This document shows positions 34,588 through 44,007 of a DNA stretch of 64,000 bases, piece by piece. The translations under genes and the position numbers were made by a program. The notes under the pieces were generated by a model that did no database searches, had not been told where the DNA came from, and worked only from the letters and a program-made list of their open reading frames with translations. Origin of the DNA: Gordonia sp. KTR9 (GTDB taxonomy: Bacteria; Actinomycetota; Actinomycetes; Mycobacteriales; Mycobacteriaceae). Each line of letters starts with the position of its first letter. The first letter of the stretch is position 1. The stretch spans positions 558,001 through 622,000 of the forward strand of contig NC_018581.1 in the NCBI RefSeq assembly GCF_000143885.2, in the 5' to 3' direction.

Positions 34588-37500
34588 CGACTCACCTGCC
34601 CGGTGGTCGCATCCGCGTCGTCGCGGGTCGTGTCGCCGCTTCCGGAGCTGTCGGTGCCGGAGTTGCCGTTGCGGTTGTTCTCGATACGCGCAGCGGTGCG
34701 CGCGATGGTGGTCTCGACGTCGAGACGCGCGCCGAGACTGCGCAGCACGTCGAGGACGAGACCGACCACGATCAGGTAGATGCCGAGATCGAAGAACAGG
34801 GCGGTCACGAACTTGATGTCGCCGAGGACCGGGACGGTGACCTCGAAGACCGCCGACGAGAGCGCGGGCGCACCGAGGAACATCGAGACGATCGCCGTGG
34901 TCGCCGAGACGGCCAGTCCGGCGCCGAGGATGCGACCGGGCTCGATCGGCAGGGCCTCGCCGAGCTCGTAGCGTCCGCCCGCCAGGTACCGCAGCACGAG
35001 CGCGAGGCCCATGGTCAGGCCGCCCGCGAAGCCGCCGCCCGGCGCGTTGTGACCGGCGTAGAAGAAGTAGATCGACAGCACGACCATCGTCGGGAACAGC
35101 AGGCGGGTGGTCGCCTCCAGCACCATCGACCGGTGGCGCGGGTCGCGCAATCCGGAACCGAGCAGCCACGTGGTGCGGTCCGGTGGGACCTGATCGTCGT
35201 CGTCCCCGTTGTCACCGGACTGCAGGCGCGCGGCGTCGGCCACTCGCGGCGCCGCTCCGAAGCGGCGGTTGCGGAAGACCATCGACGCCACGCCGGTCGC
35301 GGCCGCGATGAGCACCGACACCTCGCCGAGGGTGTCCCAGGCGCGGATGTCGACGAGCAGGACGTTGACCGCGTTGGCGCCGTGGCCGTATTCGTAGGCG
35401 GCCTCGGGCAGGTCGACGTGGAGGGGTTCGGTCGAACGCGCGGACGCCGCGAAGAGGCCGATGAGGACGAGCATCGCGCCGAAGGCGAGTCCGATGAGGG
35501 CGCGCAGCGGCTTGAACCCGGTGGCGTGACGCTTCTCGGGTTCGGCGGGCAGCTTGCGGAGGACCAGCACGAAGATGACCAGGGTCAGCGTCTCCACCAG
35601 GAACTGGGTGAGAGCAAGGTCGGGGGCACCGTACAGCGCGAACAGCATCGCGCAGCCGTAGCCGGTGATGCCGACGACGAGGGTCGCCGCCAGGCGGTTG
35701 CGCAGCAGGACCGCCGCCAGCGACGCGGCGACGATGCAGCCGCCGATCACCACCTGTACCGGGGTGGCCGTGTAGTCGATGTTCAGCCGGTCGCGCGCAC
35801 CGAGGAACAGCACGATCGTCGGCAGCAGGATCGCGGTGCACAGGATGACGCCCTGCGTGACCGGGAGCGAACCGCGCTGGGTGTTGCGGGTCAGCAGCAG
35901 CGACACCGTGTCCGCGCCGCGCAGCGTCGCGTCGTAGATGCGGTCGGCGTTCAGCAGCGGGCGGAACCCGAAGACCCGGTCACGAACACGCCGGACCCCG
36001 TAGAACAGCAGTGCTCCGCCGACGATGACGATGATCGAGAAGACGACGGGCAGTCCGAATCCGTGCCACAGCGCGAGATGCTCGAGTTCGTGGCCGTAGC
36101 CGTCGAGGGTCTCGGCGTACGGCTCGAAGAGGTCGCCGAGCTGCGGACTGAACACGCCCGCCGCCACGCCGGCCACGGCGAGTGCCACCGGTGAGAAGTA
36201 GAACGGCCACGTCGGCGGATGCATCTTGGCGACCGCCGGACTGGGCTTGTTGCGCAGCTTGCGACCGAAGGCGCCCCACAGGAACCGGAGCGTGTACGCG
36301 CAGGTGATGATCGAGCCGACCAGCAGGACGATGTCGACGGCGTGGGCCTGCCACGAGACGAACGCCCCGGTCTCCCACACCGATGCGAAGGCGGTCTCCT
36401 TGCCGACGAAGCCGAGCGTGACCGGGATGCCGGCCATGCTGGCGCCGGCGACGGCGGCGGTGATGGCCAGGCCCGGGAGCCGATGACCGAGCCGAGCGAG
36501 TTTGCGGACGTCGCGGGTACCGGTCGAGTGGTCGATGATGCCGACGACCATGAACAGCGACGCCTTGAACAGTGCGTGGGCGACGAGCATCGCGATGCCG
36601 GCCATCGCGACGTTCGCGTCGCCGATGCCGACCAGCACCGCCATGAATCCGAGCTGGGACACGGTGCCGAACGCGAGGATGAGTTTGAGGTCGAGTTCGC
36701 GCAGTGAGCGCCAGCCGCCGAGCACCATCGTCACCATGCCCAGTCCCACCACGGCGACCTGCCAGCTGATCGTCACCGAGAATGCCGGTGCCAGCCGCGC
36801 GATGAGGTAGATACCGGCTTTGACCATCGCGGCCGCGTGCAGGTAGGCGCTGACCGGGGTGGGTGCGGCCATCGCGCCGGGCAGCCAGAAGTGGAACGGG
36901 ACGATGGCCGACTTGGTGAGGGCGCCGATGAGCAACAGGACGACCGCGATGTCGACGTAGACACCCGTCGGCGGGGCCGAGATGATCTCCGAGAGCAGGT
37001 AGGTGCCCGAACGCTCGCCGAGCATGATGATGCCCACGAGCATCGCCAGACCGCCGAAGGTGGTGACCAGCAGTGCCTGCGTGGCGGACCGTCGAGCCGT
37101 CGCGCGCACCCCGTAGAAGCCGACGAGCATGAACGAGAGCACGGTGGTGAGCTCCCAGAACACGTAGAGCACGAGCATGTTGTCGGAGATGACGAGGCCG
37201 AACATGGCCGCGGCGAAGCCGACCATCTCGCCGCCGAACACCGCGACCCGAGGGCGGGCGTCGTCGAAGTAGTGCGCGCAGTAGCAGAGCACCAGCGCAC
37301 CGACCCCGAGGATCAGCACCGACAGGATCGCCGTCAGGGTGTCGAAGCGGGTGACGATGTCCATCTGCAGCGATGGGACCCAGCTGACCGTCTCGACTCG
37401 GGCGGCGGCCGCGTCGGGCGGGGGCCAGTTGAGGACGACCCAGATCAGCGCGCCGAGCGGTGCGAGCGCGAGGACGTAGAAACCGCGGGTGCCCATCCAG

Positions 37501-37604
37501 TGGATGGCTGCGGGCGCGACGAGTGCGCACACTGCCAACGCAGCCAACACGGTGATCAAAAGGGCACTCCGTCTTCCTCCCGGCGGGGTGTCACGGGCGA
37601 ACAC
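34584..37604 (-). CDS. mnhA: Fused Na+/H+ antiporter subunits A and B
   Basis: 1006 aa. Residues about 1-780 are MnhA: NuoL-like, with VFWELTTVLSFMLVG carrying the channel Glu, KSAIVPFHFWLPGAMAAPTPVSAYLHAA around residues 220-247, and the MbhD/E-like end. Residues about 830-1006 are an MnhB domain (PTMVVLSIYFFYAGHNAPGGGF). Such A/B fusions are usual in actinobacteria. This is the first gene of mnhABCDEFG and the largest ion channel. The start is uncertain: GTG 37604 has no ribosome-binding site, and in-frame TTG/GTG codons follow about 15-20 codons later behind GGAGGA. Confidence 0.93.
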   Translation of the reverse strand: MFARDTPPGGRRSALLITVLAALAVCALVAPAAIHWMGTRGFYVLALAPLGALIWVVLNWPPPDAAAARVETVSWVPSLQMDIVTRFDTLTAILSVLILGVGALVLCYCAHYFDDARPRVAVFGGEMVGFAAAMFGLVISDNMLVLYVFWELTTVLSFMLVGFYGVRATARRSATQALLVTTFGGLAMLVGIIMLGERSGTYLLSEIISAPPTGVYVDIAVVLLLIGALTKSAIVPFHFWLPGAMAAPTPVSAYLHAAAMVKAGIYLIARLAPAFSVTISWQVAVVGLGMVTMVLGGWRSLRELDLKLILAFGTVSQLGFMAVLVGIGDANVAMAGIAMLVAHALFKASLFMVVGIIDHSTGTRDVRKLARLGHRLPGLAITAAVAGASMAGIPVTLGFVGKETAFASVWETGAFVSWQAHAVDIVLLVGSIITCAYTLRFLWGAFGRKLRNKPSPAVAKMHPPTWPFYFSPVALAVAGVAAGVFSPQLGDLFEPYAETLDGYGHELEHLALWHGFGLPVVFSIIVIVGGALLFYGVRRVRDRVFGFRPLLNADRIYDATLRGADTVSLLLTRNTQRGSLPVTQGVILCTAILLPTIVLFLGARDRLNIDYTATPVQVVIGGCIVAASLAAVLLRNRLAATLVVGITGYGCAMLFALYGAPDLALTQFLVETLTLVIFVLVLRKLPAEPEKRHATGFKPLRALIGLAFGAMLVLIGLFAASARSTEPLHVDLPEAAYEYGHGANAVNVLLVDIRAWDTLGEVSVLIAAATGVASMVFRNRRFGAAPRVADAARLQSGDNGDDDDQVPPDRTTWLLGSGLRDPRHRSMVLEATTRLLFPTMVVLSIYFFYAGHNAPGGGFAGGLTMGLALVLRYLAGGRYELGEALPIEPGRILGAGLAVSATTAIVSMFLGAPALSSAVFEVTVPVLGDIKFVTALFFDLGIYLIVVGLVLDVLRSLGARLDVETTIARTAARIENNRNGNSGTDSSGSGDTTRDDADATTGQVSR

Positions 37605-37632
37605 CCGCGGTCGCTACTTTACCGTTGCCCGT

Positions 37633-38061
37633 ATGTTCCGGTTCGACTGGCTCCGGCGTACCGCCGTCATCACCGCCGCTGCCCTGCTGGTATTCGGCCT
37701 CGTCGCGGGTTGTGCGGACGAGGAACAGGCCGGTCCGGACGGCGTCCAGTTACCGTCGGATTTCCCGGTCACGCAGGTGCCTCTCATCGACGGTCACGTG
37801 CTCTCCGCGGGCGGCAGTCGTTCCGACGGTTGGGAGGTCACGGTGCAGGGTCCGGTCAATGCCGGCAACCAGCTCGAGGCCGCGACCGAGACGCTGACCG
37901 ATGCGGGCTTCGCCGAGTCGCATCGGTCGACCGAGGGCGGCCAGTCCGTCGTCGTCATGTCCGCGACCAAGGAGGGCGCGACCTACTGGGTCCAGATCGG
38001 CGCGTCCCCGCAGGCCGCGGGCGGCGGGTCGTCGGTCTTCTATCTCGTCAACGTGGAGTAG
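37633..38061 (+). CDS. Small secreted lipoprotein of unknown function
   Basis: 142 aa. Signal peptide of about 27 residues with lipobox LVAGC; the mature part is about 115 residues, rich in Gly, Val and Thr, with a pattern of short beta strands (GWEVTVQGPV, YWVQIGASP, VFYLVNVE). No domain is recognised. It is divergent from mnhA with only 28 bp between the starts, so the two promoters overlap. It may act in the envelope alongside the antiporter, but nothing proves it. Confidence 0.75.
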   Translation: MFRFDWLRRTAVITAAALLVFGLVAGCADEEQAGPDGVQLPSDFPVTQVPLIDGHVLSAGGSRSDGWEVTVQGPVNAGNQLEAATETLTDAGFAESHRSTEGGQSVVVMSATKEGATYWVQIGASPQAAGGGSSVFYLVNVE

Positions 38062-38162
38062 TCCGCGCCGCTCCCTCGTCGTCGATCGGTCACGACCGCC
38101 CGATCCACCCCGGCTGTGCCCCCACGGGAAGCTGCGATACATCGGACACAAGATGTCAGCTG

Positions 38163-38191
38163 TTGACCTAACACCTTTCGGTTATTAAGCT
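38163..38191 (+). promoter_or_regulatory. Putative sigma-70-type promoter of the aldehyde dehydrogenase gene
   Basis: TTGACC (38163-38168) and TAAGCT (38186-38191) are separated by 17 bp, about 80 bp upstream of the gene. The spacer contains CTTTCGG, also found in the putative promoter at 39979-40007. Confidence 0.4.
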
Positions 38192-38273
38192 GCGTTGTGA
38201 CCCGCTTCACAGGCGGCGCAACGGTGTGGTCCGCGCTGGACGCCGCGTATTCCTCGAGGGAGAACTGCCTTTC

Positions 38274-39770
38274 ATGACAATCACAGAACAAGTGACCGAT
38301 CCGCTCGCCACCGTGTCCGATCGCGAGAAGGTGTTCATCGGCGGCCGCTGGGTCGAATCGACCGGCGACGAGTGGATCGAGGTCGTCGACTCGTACTTCG
38401 AACGCACCGCCGCCCGGGTCCGGGCCGCGACGGCCGAGGACATGGGGCGTGCGGTCGAGGCGGCCCGCACCTCGTTCGACAAGGGTGAGTGGGCGCGCAA
38501 GCCCATTGTCGAGCGTGCCGCGGTCATCGACACGATCGCCGACCGGCTCGAAGCCCGGACCGCCGAGCTGACGACGCTGGGCATCGTCGAGGTCGGCGTG
38601 CCCGTCCCGGTGAGCGCGATGACGCAGCAGATGACCGTCGGACTGTTCCGCGCGGTGGCCGAGGAGGCCCGCAAGGTGACACTCCGCGAGGATCGGACGC
38701 GGGCCGACGGCGGGATCTCCCGCATCCTCAAGGAGCCGAGCGGCGTGGTCGCGGCCATCATCCCGTGGAACGGCCCCATCGGGACGATCGCCTTCAAGGT
38801 GATCCCGGCCCTCGCCGCCGGGTGCTCGGTGGTACTCAAGACCTCGCCCGAGGCGCCCCTGTCGCCGTCGGTCTTCGCCGACGTGGTCGGTGAACTCGTC
38901 GACGAGGGTGTGATCCCTGAAGGCGTTCTCAGCGTGGTCGTCGCCGATCGCGAGGTGTCCGAGGCGCTCGTGACCGATCCACGGGTCGACCACATCACGT
39001 TCACCGGGAGCACCGCGACCGGCCGCCGGATCATGAACCTCGCCGGCGATCGGGTCGCGAAGGTCTCGCTGGAGCTCGGCGGCAAGTCGGCGGCCATCAT
39101 CCTCGACGACGCCGACCTGAACACGGTGATGCAGAACCTGCCGATGGCGGGATGCCTGCAATCCGGACAGGCCTGCATCGCCCTGACGCGCGTGCTGGTG
39201 TCGCGGTCCCGACACGATGAGATCGTGGAGGCGTACAAGGCCGCCCTGGGCCTGATTCCCATCGGAAACCCCTGGGAAGAAACGAATTTCCTCGGTCCGC
39301 TGACCTCCGCGCGGCAGCGGGACCGGGTGGAGGGCTACATCGAGGCGGCCAAGAAGGGCGGCGCCGAGATCGTCTACGGCGGTGAGCGCGTCGGCGATCA
39401 GGGGTTCTTCGTCCAGCCGACGATCGTCGACAACGTGCGCAACGACATGACCATCGCGCAGGAAGAGGTCTTCGGTCCGGTCATCTCGATCATCACCTAC
39501 GAGGACGAGGACGACGCGGTGGCCATCGCCAACGATTCCGAGTACGGCCTGTCGGGTGCGGTGTTCACCTCGGACGTGGAGCACGGATTCGAAGTGGCGC
39601 AACGTATCCGGACCGGAACCGTGAACGTGAACACCTCGGTCATCGACTTCACGCTGCCGTTCGGCGGGTACAAGCAGTCGGGTGTGGGTCGCGAGGGTGG
39701 CCCCGAAGGGCTCGAGGAGTTCTTCGAGCTGAAGACCGTTCATCTCCCGGCACCGTTGCCGTCCGCCTGA
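38274..39770 (+). CDS. NAD(P)-dependent aldehyde dehydrogenase
   Basis: 498 aa. Class motifs are present: IPWNGPIGTIAFK (cofactor Asn), FTGSTATGRRI, LELGGKSAAII with the general-base Glu, SGQACIALTRV with the catalytic Cys, and EVFGPVISI. The C-terminal GGYKQSGVGREGG is typical of semialdehyde/betaine-type members. It oxidises an aldehyde to an acid; the substrate is unknown but probably comes from the P450 or SDR genes just downstream. ATG 38274 is chosen from the start of similarity (MTITEQ); an in-frame GTG at 38226 has no support. Confidence 0.92.
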   Translation: MTITEQVTDPLATVSDREKVFIGGRWVESTGDEWIEVVDSYFERTAARVRAATAEDMGRAVEAARTSFDKGEWARKPIVERAAVIDTIADRLEARTAELTTLGIVEVGVPVPVSAMTQQMTVGLFRAVAEEARKVTLREDRTRADGGISRILKEPSGVVAAIIPWNGPIGTIAFKVIPALAAGCSVVLKTSPEAPLSPSVFADVVGELVDEGVIPEGVLSVVVADREVSEALVTDPRVDHITFTGSTATGRRIMNLAGDRVAKVSLELGGKSAAIILDDADLNTVMQNLPMAGCLQSGQACIALTRVLVSRSRHDEIVEAYKAALGLIPIGNPWEETNFLGPLTSARQRDRVEGYIEAAKKGGAEIVYGGERVGDQGFFVQPTIVDNVRNDMTIAQEEVFGPVISIITYEDEDDAVAIANDSEYGLSGAVFTSDVEHGFEVAQRIRTGTVNVNTSVIDFTLPFGGYKQSGVGREGGPEGLEEFFELKTVHLPAPLPSA

Positions 39771-39788
39771 CCTCCATAACCGAATAAA

Positions 39789-39832
39789 CCTGCGGGCGTG
39801 GCGATCCCACCGGGATCGCCGCGCCGGCAGGT
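39789..39832 (+). terminator. Terminator-like hairpin after aldehyde dehydrogenase
   Basis: CCTGC and GGCGATCCC pair with GGGATCGCC and GCAGG around an ACC loop; the stem is slightly interrupted and no T-run follows. It starts 18 bp after the stop codon. The rest of the 379-bp gap 39771-40149 shows only the promoter listed next. Confidence 0.5.
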
Positions 39833-39978
39833 CCGCGTACGCGACGGCGTGGCCTTCTGTCACGCCGTTTCGCCATGCCCGCATCCCGTGTCGTGCGGTC
39901 GTTGTCCGCTCGGCTCGGTGGGCGTAAGACATTGCGGCAATGCGTTTCTCGACTTCCCAAGCTGCTGACAAATATCGC

Positions 39979-40007
39979 TTGACGTCTCATGTCTTTCGGC
40001 TTACCGT
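39979..40007 (+). promoter_or_regulatory. Putative promoter of the SDR-ferredoxin-P450 operon
   Basis: TTGACG (39979-39984) and TACCGT (40002-40007) with 17-bp spacing stand about 140 bp before the SDR gene. The spacer shares CTTTCGG with the aldehyde dehydrogenase promoter, hinting at common control. Confidence 0.4.
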
Positions 40008-40149
40008 GGTGATACGGGGGTGGCGGGCGTCACAGTACGGACAGCCTCCAGCATCACCCACCACTCCGTGATCCGCGCGGTGTCGAGTTGTCCGAGAAGG
40101 CATCTCGGGCGGCATCCGCTCTCTCCATCGAATGCAAGGAATCGAACTC

Positions 40150-41019
40150 ATGAAACTCGAAGGCAAAGTTGCGCTCATCACCGGCGCGGGTTCCGGCCTC
40201 GGCAGGCAGTCGTCGCAGCTGTTCGCCGCCGAGGGTGCCAAGATCGCCATCGTCGACATCGACGGAGATCGTGCCGAGCAGAGCGCGAAGCTCGTCGAGC
40301 AGCAGGGTGGCGAAGCCATCGCCATCACCGCGGACGTCGCGAGCAAGTCCGACATCACGGCCGCGGTCGATCAGGCCGTCGCGCACTTCGGCAAGCTCGA
40401 CATCGCCTGGGCCAACGCCGGAGTGGTGTCTCGCGGCGGCGTCCCCAGCGTCGCCGGCGGCGAGCAGGTGAACTTCGAGGACCTCACCGAAGAAGACTGG
40501 AACAACGTCCTCGGTGTGAATCTCAGCGGCGTGATCTTCACCGCCCAGGCGGCGGTGCCCGCGCTCAAGCGCAACGGCGGTGGCACCATCATCGCCACCT
40601 CGTCGGCCGCATCGTTCCTCGCATACCACCAGATCGCGCTCTACTCGGCGACCAAGGCCGGGGTCAACGGCCTGGTCCGCGGCCTGAGCCTCGACCTGGG
40701 CCCCTACGGTATCCGGGTGAACGGCATCGCGCCGGTGCACGGTATGTCGCCCAACTTCCTGATGCCCGCGGGTTCGCCGGTCGTCGGGCAGTCCTACGAA
40801 GAGGTTGCGGGACCGTGGGATCCGTACGTGTCCCCGATTCCGCTGAAACTCAACCGTCCGCCGTCACTGGTCGACAACGCCAAGATCGCCCTGTTCCTCG
40901 CCTCGGACGATGCGGCCTACATGTCCGGTCAGGTCATCAGCTCGGCGGATGGCGGAACGCTTTCCCGCGTGGGTATGTGGTTCCCCGAGGACCTCGACCA
41001 GAAGAACCCGAACGCCTGA
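40150..41019 (+). CDS. Short-chain dehydrogenase/reductase
   Basis: 289 aa. The NAD(P) motif TGAGSGLGRQ (about 12-21) is followed by DIDGD, which favours NAD. The catalytic Ser is in TSSAASFL and Tyr/Lys in YSATKAG. An insert between NAG and the active-site helix (SRGGVPSVAGGEQVNFEDL) and a long substrate loop after IAPVHGMSPNFLMPAG make it longer than typical SDRs (about 250 aa). It oxidises an alcohol to a ketone or aldehyde. ATG 40150 follows AAGGAA, and it is directly upstream of the ferredoxin and P450, so it may process the P450 product. Confidence 0.88.
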   Translation: MKLEGKVALITGAGSGLGRQSSQLFAAEGAKIAIVDIDGDRAEQSAKLVEQQGGEAIAITADVASKSDITAAVDQAVAHFGKLDIAWANAGVVSRGGVPSVAGGEQVNFEDLTEEDWNNVLGVNLSGVIFTAQAAVPALKRNGGGTIIATSSAASFLAYHQIALYSATKAGVNGLVRGLSLDLGPYGIRVNGIAPVHGMSPNFLMPAGSPVVGQSYEEVAGPWDPYVSPIPLKLNRPPSLVDNAKIALFLASDDAAYMSGQVISSADGGTLSRVGMWFPEDLDQKNPNA

Positions 41020-41021
41020 CC

Positions 41022-41255
41022 ATGTCCCCTCAGCCCAGCACTCTCACCGTGGATCGCGTGGCGTGCGCCGGGCACGGCCTCTGCTACGGGGTCGCCCCTG
41101 ATCTGATCGATGCCGATGATCAGGGCGACCCCGTGGTGCCCGAACGCCCTCTCGCGCCGGGCGAAGCGGCTCTGGCCCAAGAAGCCGTCGCCATGTGTCC
41201 AGAACGCGCACTGGCGCTGCAGACCACCGAAGCCCCCACTCCCAAGGACCAGTGA
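41022..41255 (+). CDS. [3Fe-4S]-type ferredoxin, P450 partner
   Basis: 77 aa. Cluster ligands are in CAGHGLC and MCPERAL; the HGLC spacing and the missing fourth Cys (Ala or Gly in its place) are typical of actinobacterial P450 ferredoxins. It starts 2 bp after the SDR stop and overlaps the P450 start (TGATG), so it is most likely the dedicated electron donor. A ferredoxin reductase gene is not in the window. Confidence 0.92.
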   Translation: MSPQPSTLTVDRVACAGHGLCYGVAPDLIDADDQGDPVVPERPLAPGEAALAQEAVAMCPERALALQTTEAPTPKDQ

Positions 41256-42484
41256 TGACAACTACGGAACGGTCCCGCGAGGACGTCACCGTCGACTTCG
41301 ACGTATACGACCAGTCCATCGCAGCCCCGATCGATCGATTCCAGGAACTCGCAGCAGACCTCGCGGCCAAGGGCCCGGTGGTCTATTCCACCGCCCACGG
41401 CGGCCACTGGATCGTGACCCGCTACAGCGAGATCCACGAGGTTCTGCGCGACGCAGAGACCTTCTCCAGCTACCCCAACAACCTCGTGACCAACGAGGCG
41501 TTCGGCAAGTTCATCCCGATCGAGCTGGACCCGCCGGAGCACACCGGCTACCGCAAAGCACTGCAGCCGCTGTTCGGTCCCGCACGCATGAAGACGTTGT
41601 CGGACAGCATCCGGGTCGTGGTCAACGATCTACTCGACGGTTTCGCGGCCAAGGGTGAGGCCGAGTACATCTCGGAGTTCGCCCATGAACTGCCGGCGCG
41701 AATCTTCCTGGCCCTGATGGACTGGCCGATCGAGGACGCACCGCTGTTCACCGAGGCCACCGACGTCGTCCTCTTCGGCAAGCCGGGTGGCACCGAGGAG
41801 GAGTCGCTCGAGGCGCGCGGCATCGCCGGCATGCAGATGCTCGGCTACTTCCAGAAGATGGTCGACGAGCGCCGCGCGAACCCGGGTGACGACGTCACCT
41901 CGCAGCTCATCCACACCGAGGTGGAGATGGAGGACGGACTGCGCCTCCTCACCGACGAAGAGCTGAACCGGATGTTCTTCCTGCTGCTCATCGCGGGACT
42001 GCACACCGTCCAGGGCTCGCTGGCGTGGGCCATCGTCCACCTGGTGAACAACCCCGAGCAGCGACAGAACATCGTCGACGACCCGGACATGATCCCGACG
42101 GCCGTCGAGGAGATCCTGCGCATCGAGGCCGCCGTCGTTCCCGGGCGGCGTGCCACGCGCGACGTCGAACTGGGCGGGGTGACGATCGCCGAGGGTGAGC
42201 AACTCATCCTCATGCTGTGCTCGGCCAATCGGGACGGTGAGGAGTTCGATGAACCGGACGAGCTCGATCTGACCCGGAAACCGAACCGCCACCTCGCTTT
42301 CGGCGGCGGTGCGCACCGCTGTCTGGGCTCACATCTGGCCCGTATCGAGCTGACCATCGCCCTCGAGGAGATCCACCGTCGCATCCCGGACTACCAGTTG
42401 GTCGAGTCCGACCCGCCGGTCTTCCACGCAAGCCAGGTCCGGGGTTGTGTGCGGATGCCGATCCGTTTCACGCCGGAATCCTGA
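41255..42484 (+). CDS. Cytochrome P450
   Basis: 409 aa. Heme-binding motif FGGGAHRCLGSHLAR with thiolate Cys356; ExxR is EILR; the ERR-triad PxR lies in PGRRATRD. The I-helix reads AGLHT (His250-Thr251), so the usual acidic residue (AGxDT or AGxET) before the conserved Thr is His. This may change proton delivery. The enzyme should hydroxylate a hydrophobic substrate using electrons from the overlapping ferredoxin gene. Flanking SDR, aldehyde dehydrogenase and acyl-CoA ligase genes point to a degradative role. Confidence 0.93.
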   Translation: MTTTERSREDVTVDFDVYDQSIAAPIDRFQELAADLAAKGPVVYSTAHGGHWIVTRYSEIHEVLRDAETFSSYPNNLVTNEAFGKFIPIELDPPEHTGYRKALQPLFGPARMKTLSDSIRVVVNDLLDGFAAKGEAEYISEFAHELPARIFLALMDWPIEDAPLFTEATDVVLFGKPGGTEEESLEARGIAGMQMLGYFQKMVDERRANPGDDVTSQLIHTEVEMEDGLRLLTDEELNRMFFLLLIAGLHTVQGSLAWAIVHLVNNPEQRQNIVDDPDMIPTAVEEILRIEAAVVPGRRATRDVELGGVTIAEGEQLILMLCSANRDGEEFDEPDELDLTRKPNRHLAFGGGAHRCLGSHLARIELTIALEEIHRRIPDYQLVESDPPVFHASQVRGCVRMPIRFTPES

Positions 42485-42602
42485 CCGCCGGTCTCCTCGA
42501 CGAGCGGTCGTCGACCACCGGTGCGGCGGGTTGCCGTCCTCGCCCGCCGCACCGGTTTCACGTCCGCGCACGATGCGGCACCGCCCGACGGCCGATTGCT
42601 CG

Positions 42603-42627
42603 TTAAAACTTATTACTGTAGGTTTAA
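42603..42627. promoter_or_regulatory. TTAAA-type interrupted palindrome, copy A
   Basis: A 25-bp site begins TTAAAACTT and ends TAGGTTTAA, arms of an imperfect palindrome, within very AT-rich sequence for this genome. It is 68 bp upstream of the Rieske oxygenase. A similar sequence occurs at 48464-48488. Probably the operator of the TetR regulator at 45697. Confidence 0.55.
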
Positions 42628-42694
42628 GGAGTGTCGTCCCGGCCCGGGCGAGCACGCTCCCACTCGCAACAACCGCTCCATCACGGAGGGAATC

Positions 42695-43879
42695 ATGACC
42701 ACTTCGCTTCCCCGTCAGGATCGAATCCGACGTGCGCTCGAACTCTTGCGCAACGAGACGACGGACAAATTCGACGAGCTCGTGCAGTTCGAACCCGACG
42801 AATTCACCGATCCGGTGCTCGCCAAGGACGAGCGCGACCACATCTTCGGTCGCGTGCCGTCGATCGTCGCGCATGGAAGCGAGATCTCGCGTCCGAATGA
42901 CTTCGTCACCGTGCAGATGCCGCGCAACAACATCATCGTGGTGCGTCAGAAGGACGGAAGTGTCAAGTCTTTCGTGAATCTGTGCCGGCACCGCGGAGCG
43001 ATGCTGGAGCAGAGCGAGAAGGGCCGCTGCCGCATCTTCTCGTGCGGTTACCACCGGTGGTCCTACGATCCGGACGGTTCGCTGCGGACGATCACACGCG
43101 ACGCGACGTTCGGCGAGGTGGACCGAAAAGAGCACGGACTCATCGAGATCCCCACCGAAGAGCGCCACGGCTTCATCTGGGTGGTGGACAACGCCCACGC
43201 CGAGATCGACGTCGCGGCGTGGCTCGGACCCGACATCGATCCGATGCTCGCCGAGTACGAGATGGACAAACTCGTGTGTTTCCGGGCCGGTGGATTCGAC
43301 GAACCCACCAACTGGAAGATCATGCAGGACGCGTTCCTGGATGGCTACCACATCCAGTACGCCCACCCGAACACCGCCGGCAAGATCATCCACACCAACG
43401 TGATGGCGTTCGAGGACTTCGGCCGGCACTGCCGGTTCATCGCGCCGCGTAAATCGATCGACCGGTTCCTCGAAGAGGATCCCGGTGACATCCCGCTCGA
43501 CAAGTACGTCACCGAGACCCACTTCCTGTTGCCCAACAGCACCCTGTTGCGCCAGCCGGACCACTTCCAGCTCTTGACCTTCCGGCCGCATCCCACCGAC
43601 CCGACGAAGTCGCGGATGGAGCAGCGGCTCCTGGTGCCGAAGGTCGAGGACAGCGGGATGACGCCGGAGAAGTGGGACCGGATCTGGAACAAGAACTGGG
43701 AGATCCTGATCGCTGTGCTGCATCAGGAGGATTTCCCCCTGCTGCGCGACTCGCAGCGAGGCATGGGCAGCGCGGATGCCGGCGACATGCTGCTCGGTCG
43801 CAACGAGATCGCCAACCAGGTCTTCCGCCGGGAGACCAAGAAGCTCGTCGCGCAAGGCCGCGCCGAACGCAACGCCTGA
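42695..43879 (+). CDS. Rieske non-heme iron oxygenase, alpha subunit
   Basis: 394 aa. The [2Fe-2S] Rieske site is CRHRG plus CGYHRW (about residues 98-124). The mononuclear iron site is in DAFLDGYHIQYAHP (His-His pair; about residue 215), with the third carboxylate ligand further on. It oxygenates an organic substrate using electrons from a reductase not found nearby. No beta subunit gene follows, so it is a one-component-alpha type. GGAGGG precedes ATG 42695. A promoter/operator palindrome lies upstream and an acyl-CoA ligase gene follows after 128 bp. Confidence 0.92.
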   Translation: MTTSLPRQDRIRRALELLRNETTDKFDELVQFEPDEFTDPVLAKDERDHIFGRVPSIVAHGSEISRPNDFVTVQMPRNNIIVVRQKDGSVKSFVNLCRHRGAMLEQSEKGRCRIFSCGYHRWSYDPDGSLRTITRDATFGEVDRKEHGLIEIPTEERHGFIWVVDNAHAEIDVAAWLGPDIDPMLAEYEMDKLVCFRAGGFDEPTNWKIMQDAFLDGYHIQYAHPNTAGKIIHTNVMAFEDFGRHCRFIAPRKSIDRFLEEDPGDIPLDKYVTETHFLLPNSTLLRQPDHFQLLTFRPHPTDPTKSRMEQRLLVPKVEDSGMTPEKWDRIWNKNWEILIAVLHQEDFPLLRDSQRGMGSADAGDMLLGRNEIANQVFRRETKKLVAQGRAERNA

Positions 43880-44007
43880 CGATCGCGGTCGGGTCGCCGA
43901 AAAGCGTCCCGACCGCCGAACGTCGGATTTATCCTGTCCACGTCAGACGCCTCGCAGCGAATGACGATCCACCGCAGATCCCTTGGTACACAGAGGAAAG
44001 AACGAAC

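Noticed and set aside
40150..41019. Mycofactocin-coupled SDR
   Set aside because: Length and an insertion suggested it, but the characteristic active-site and C-terminal segments of that group are not evident by eye.
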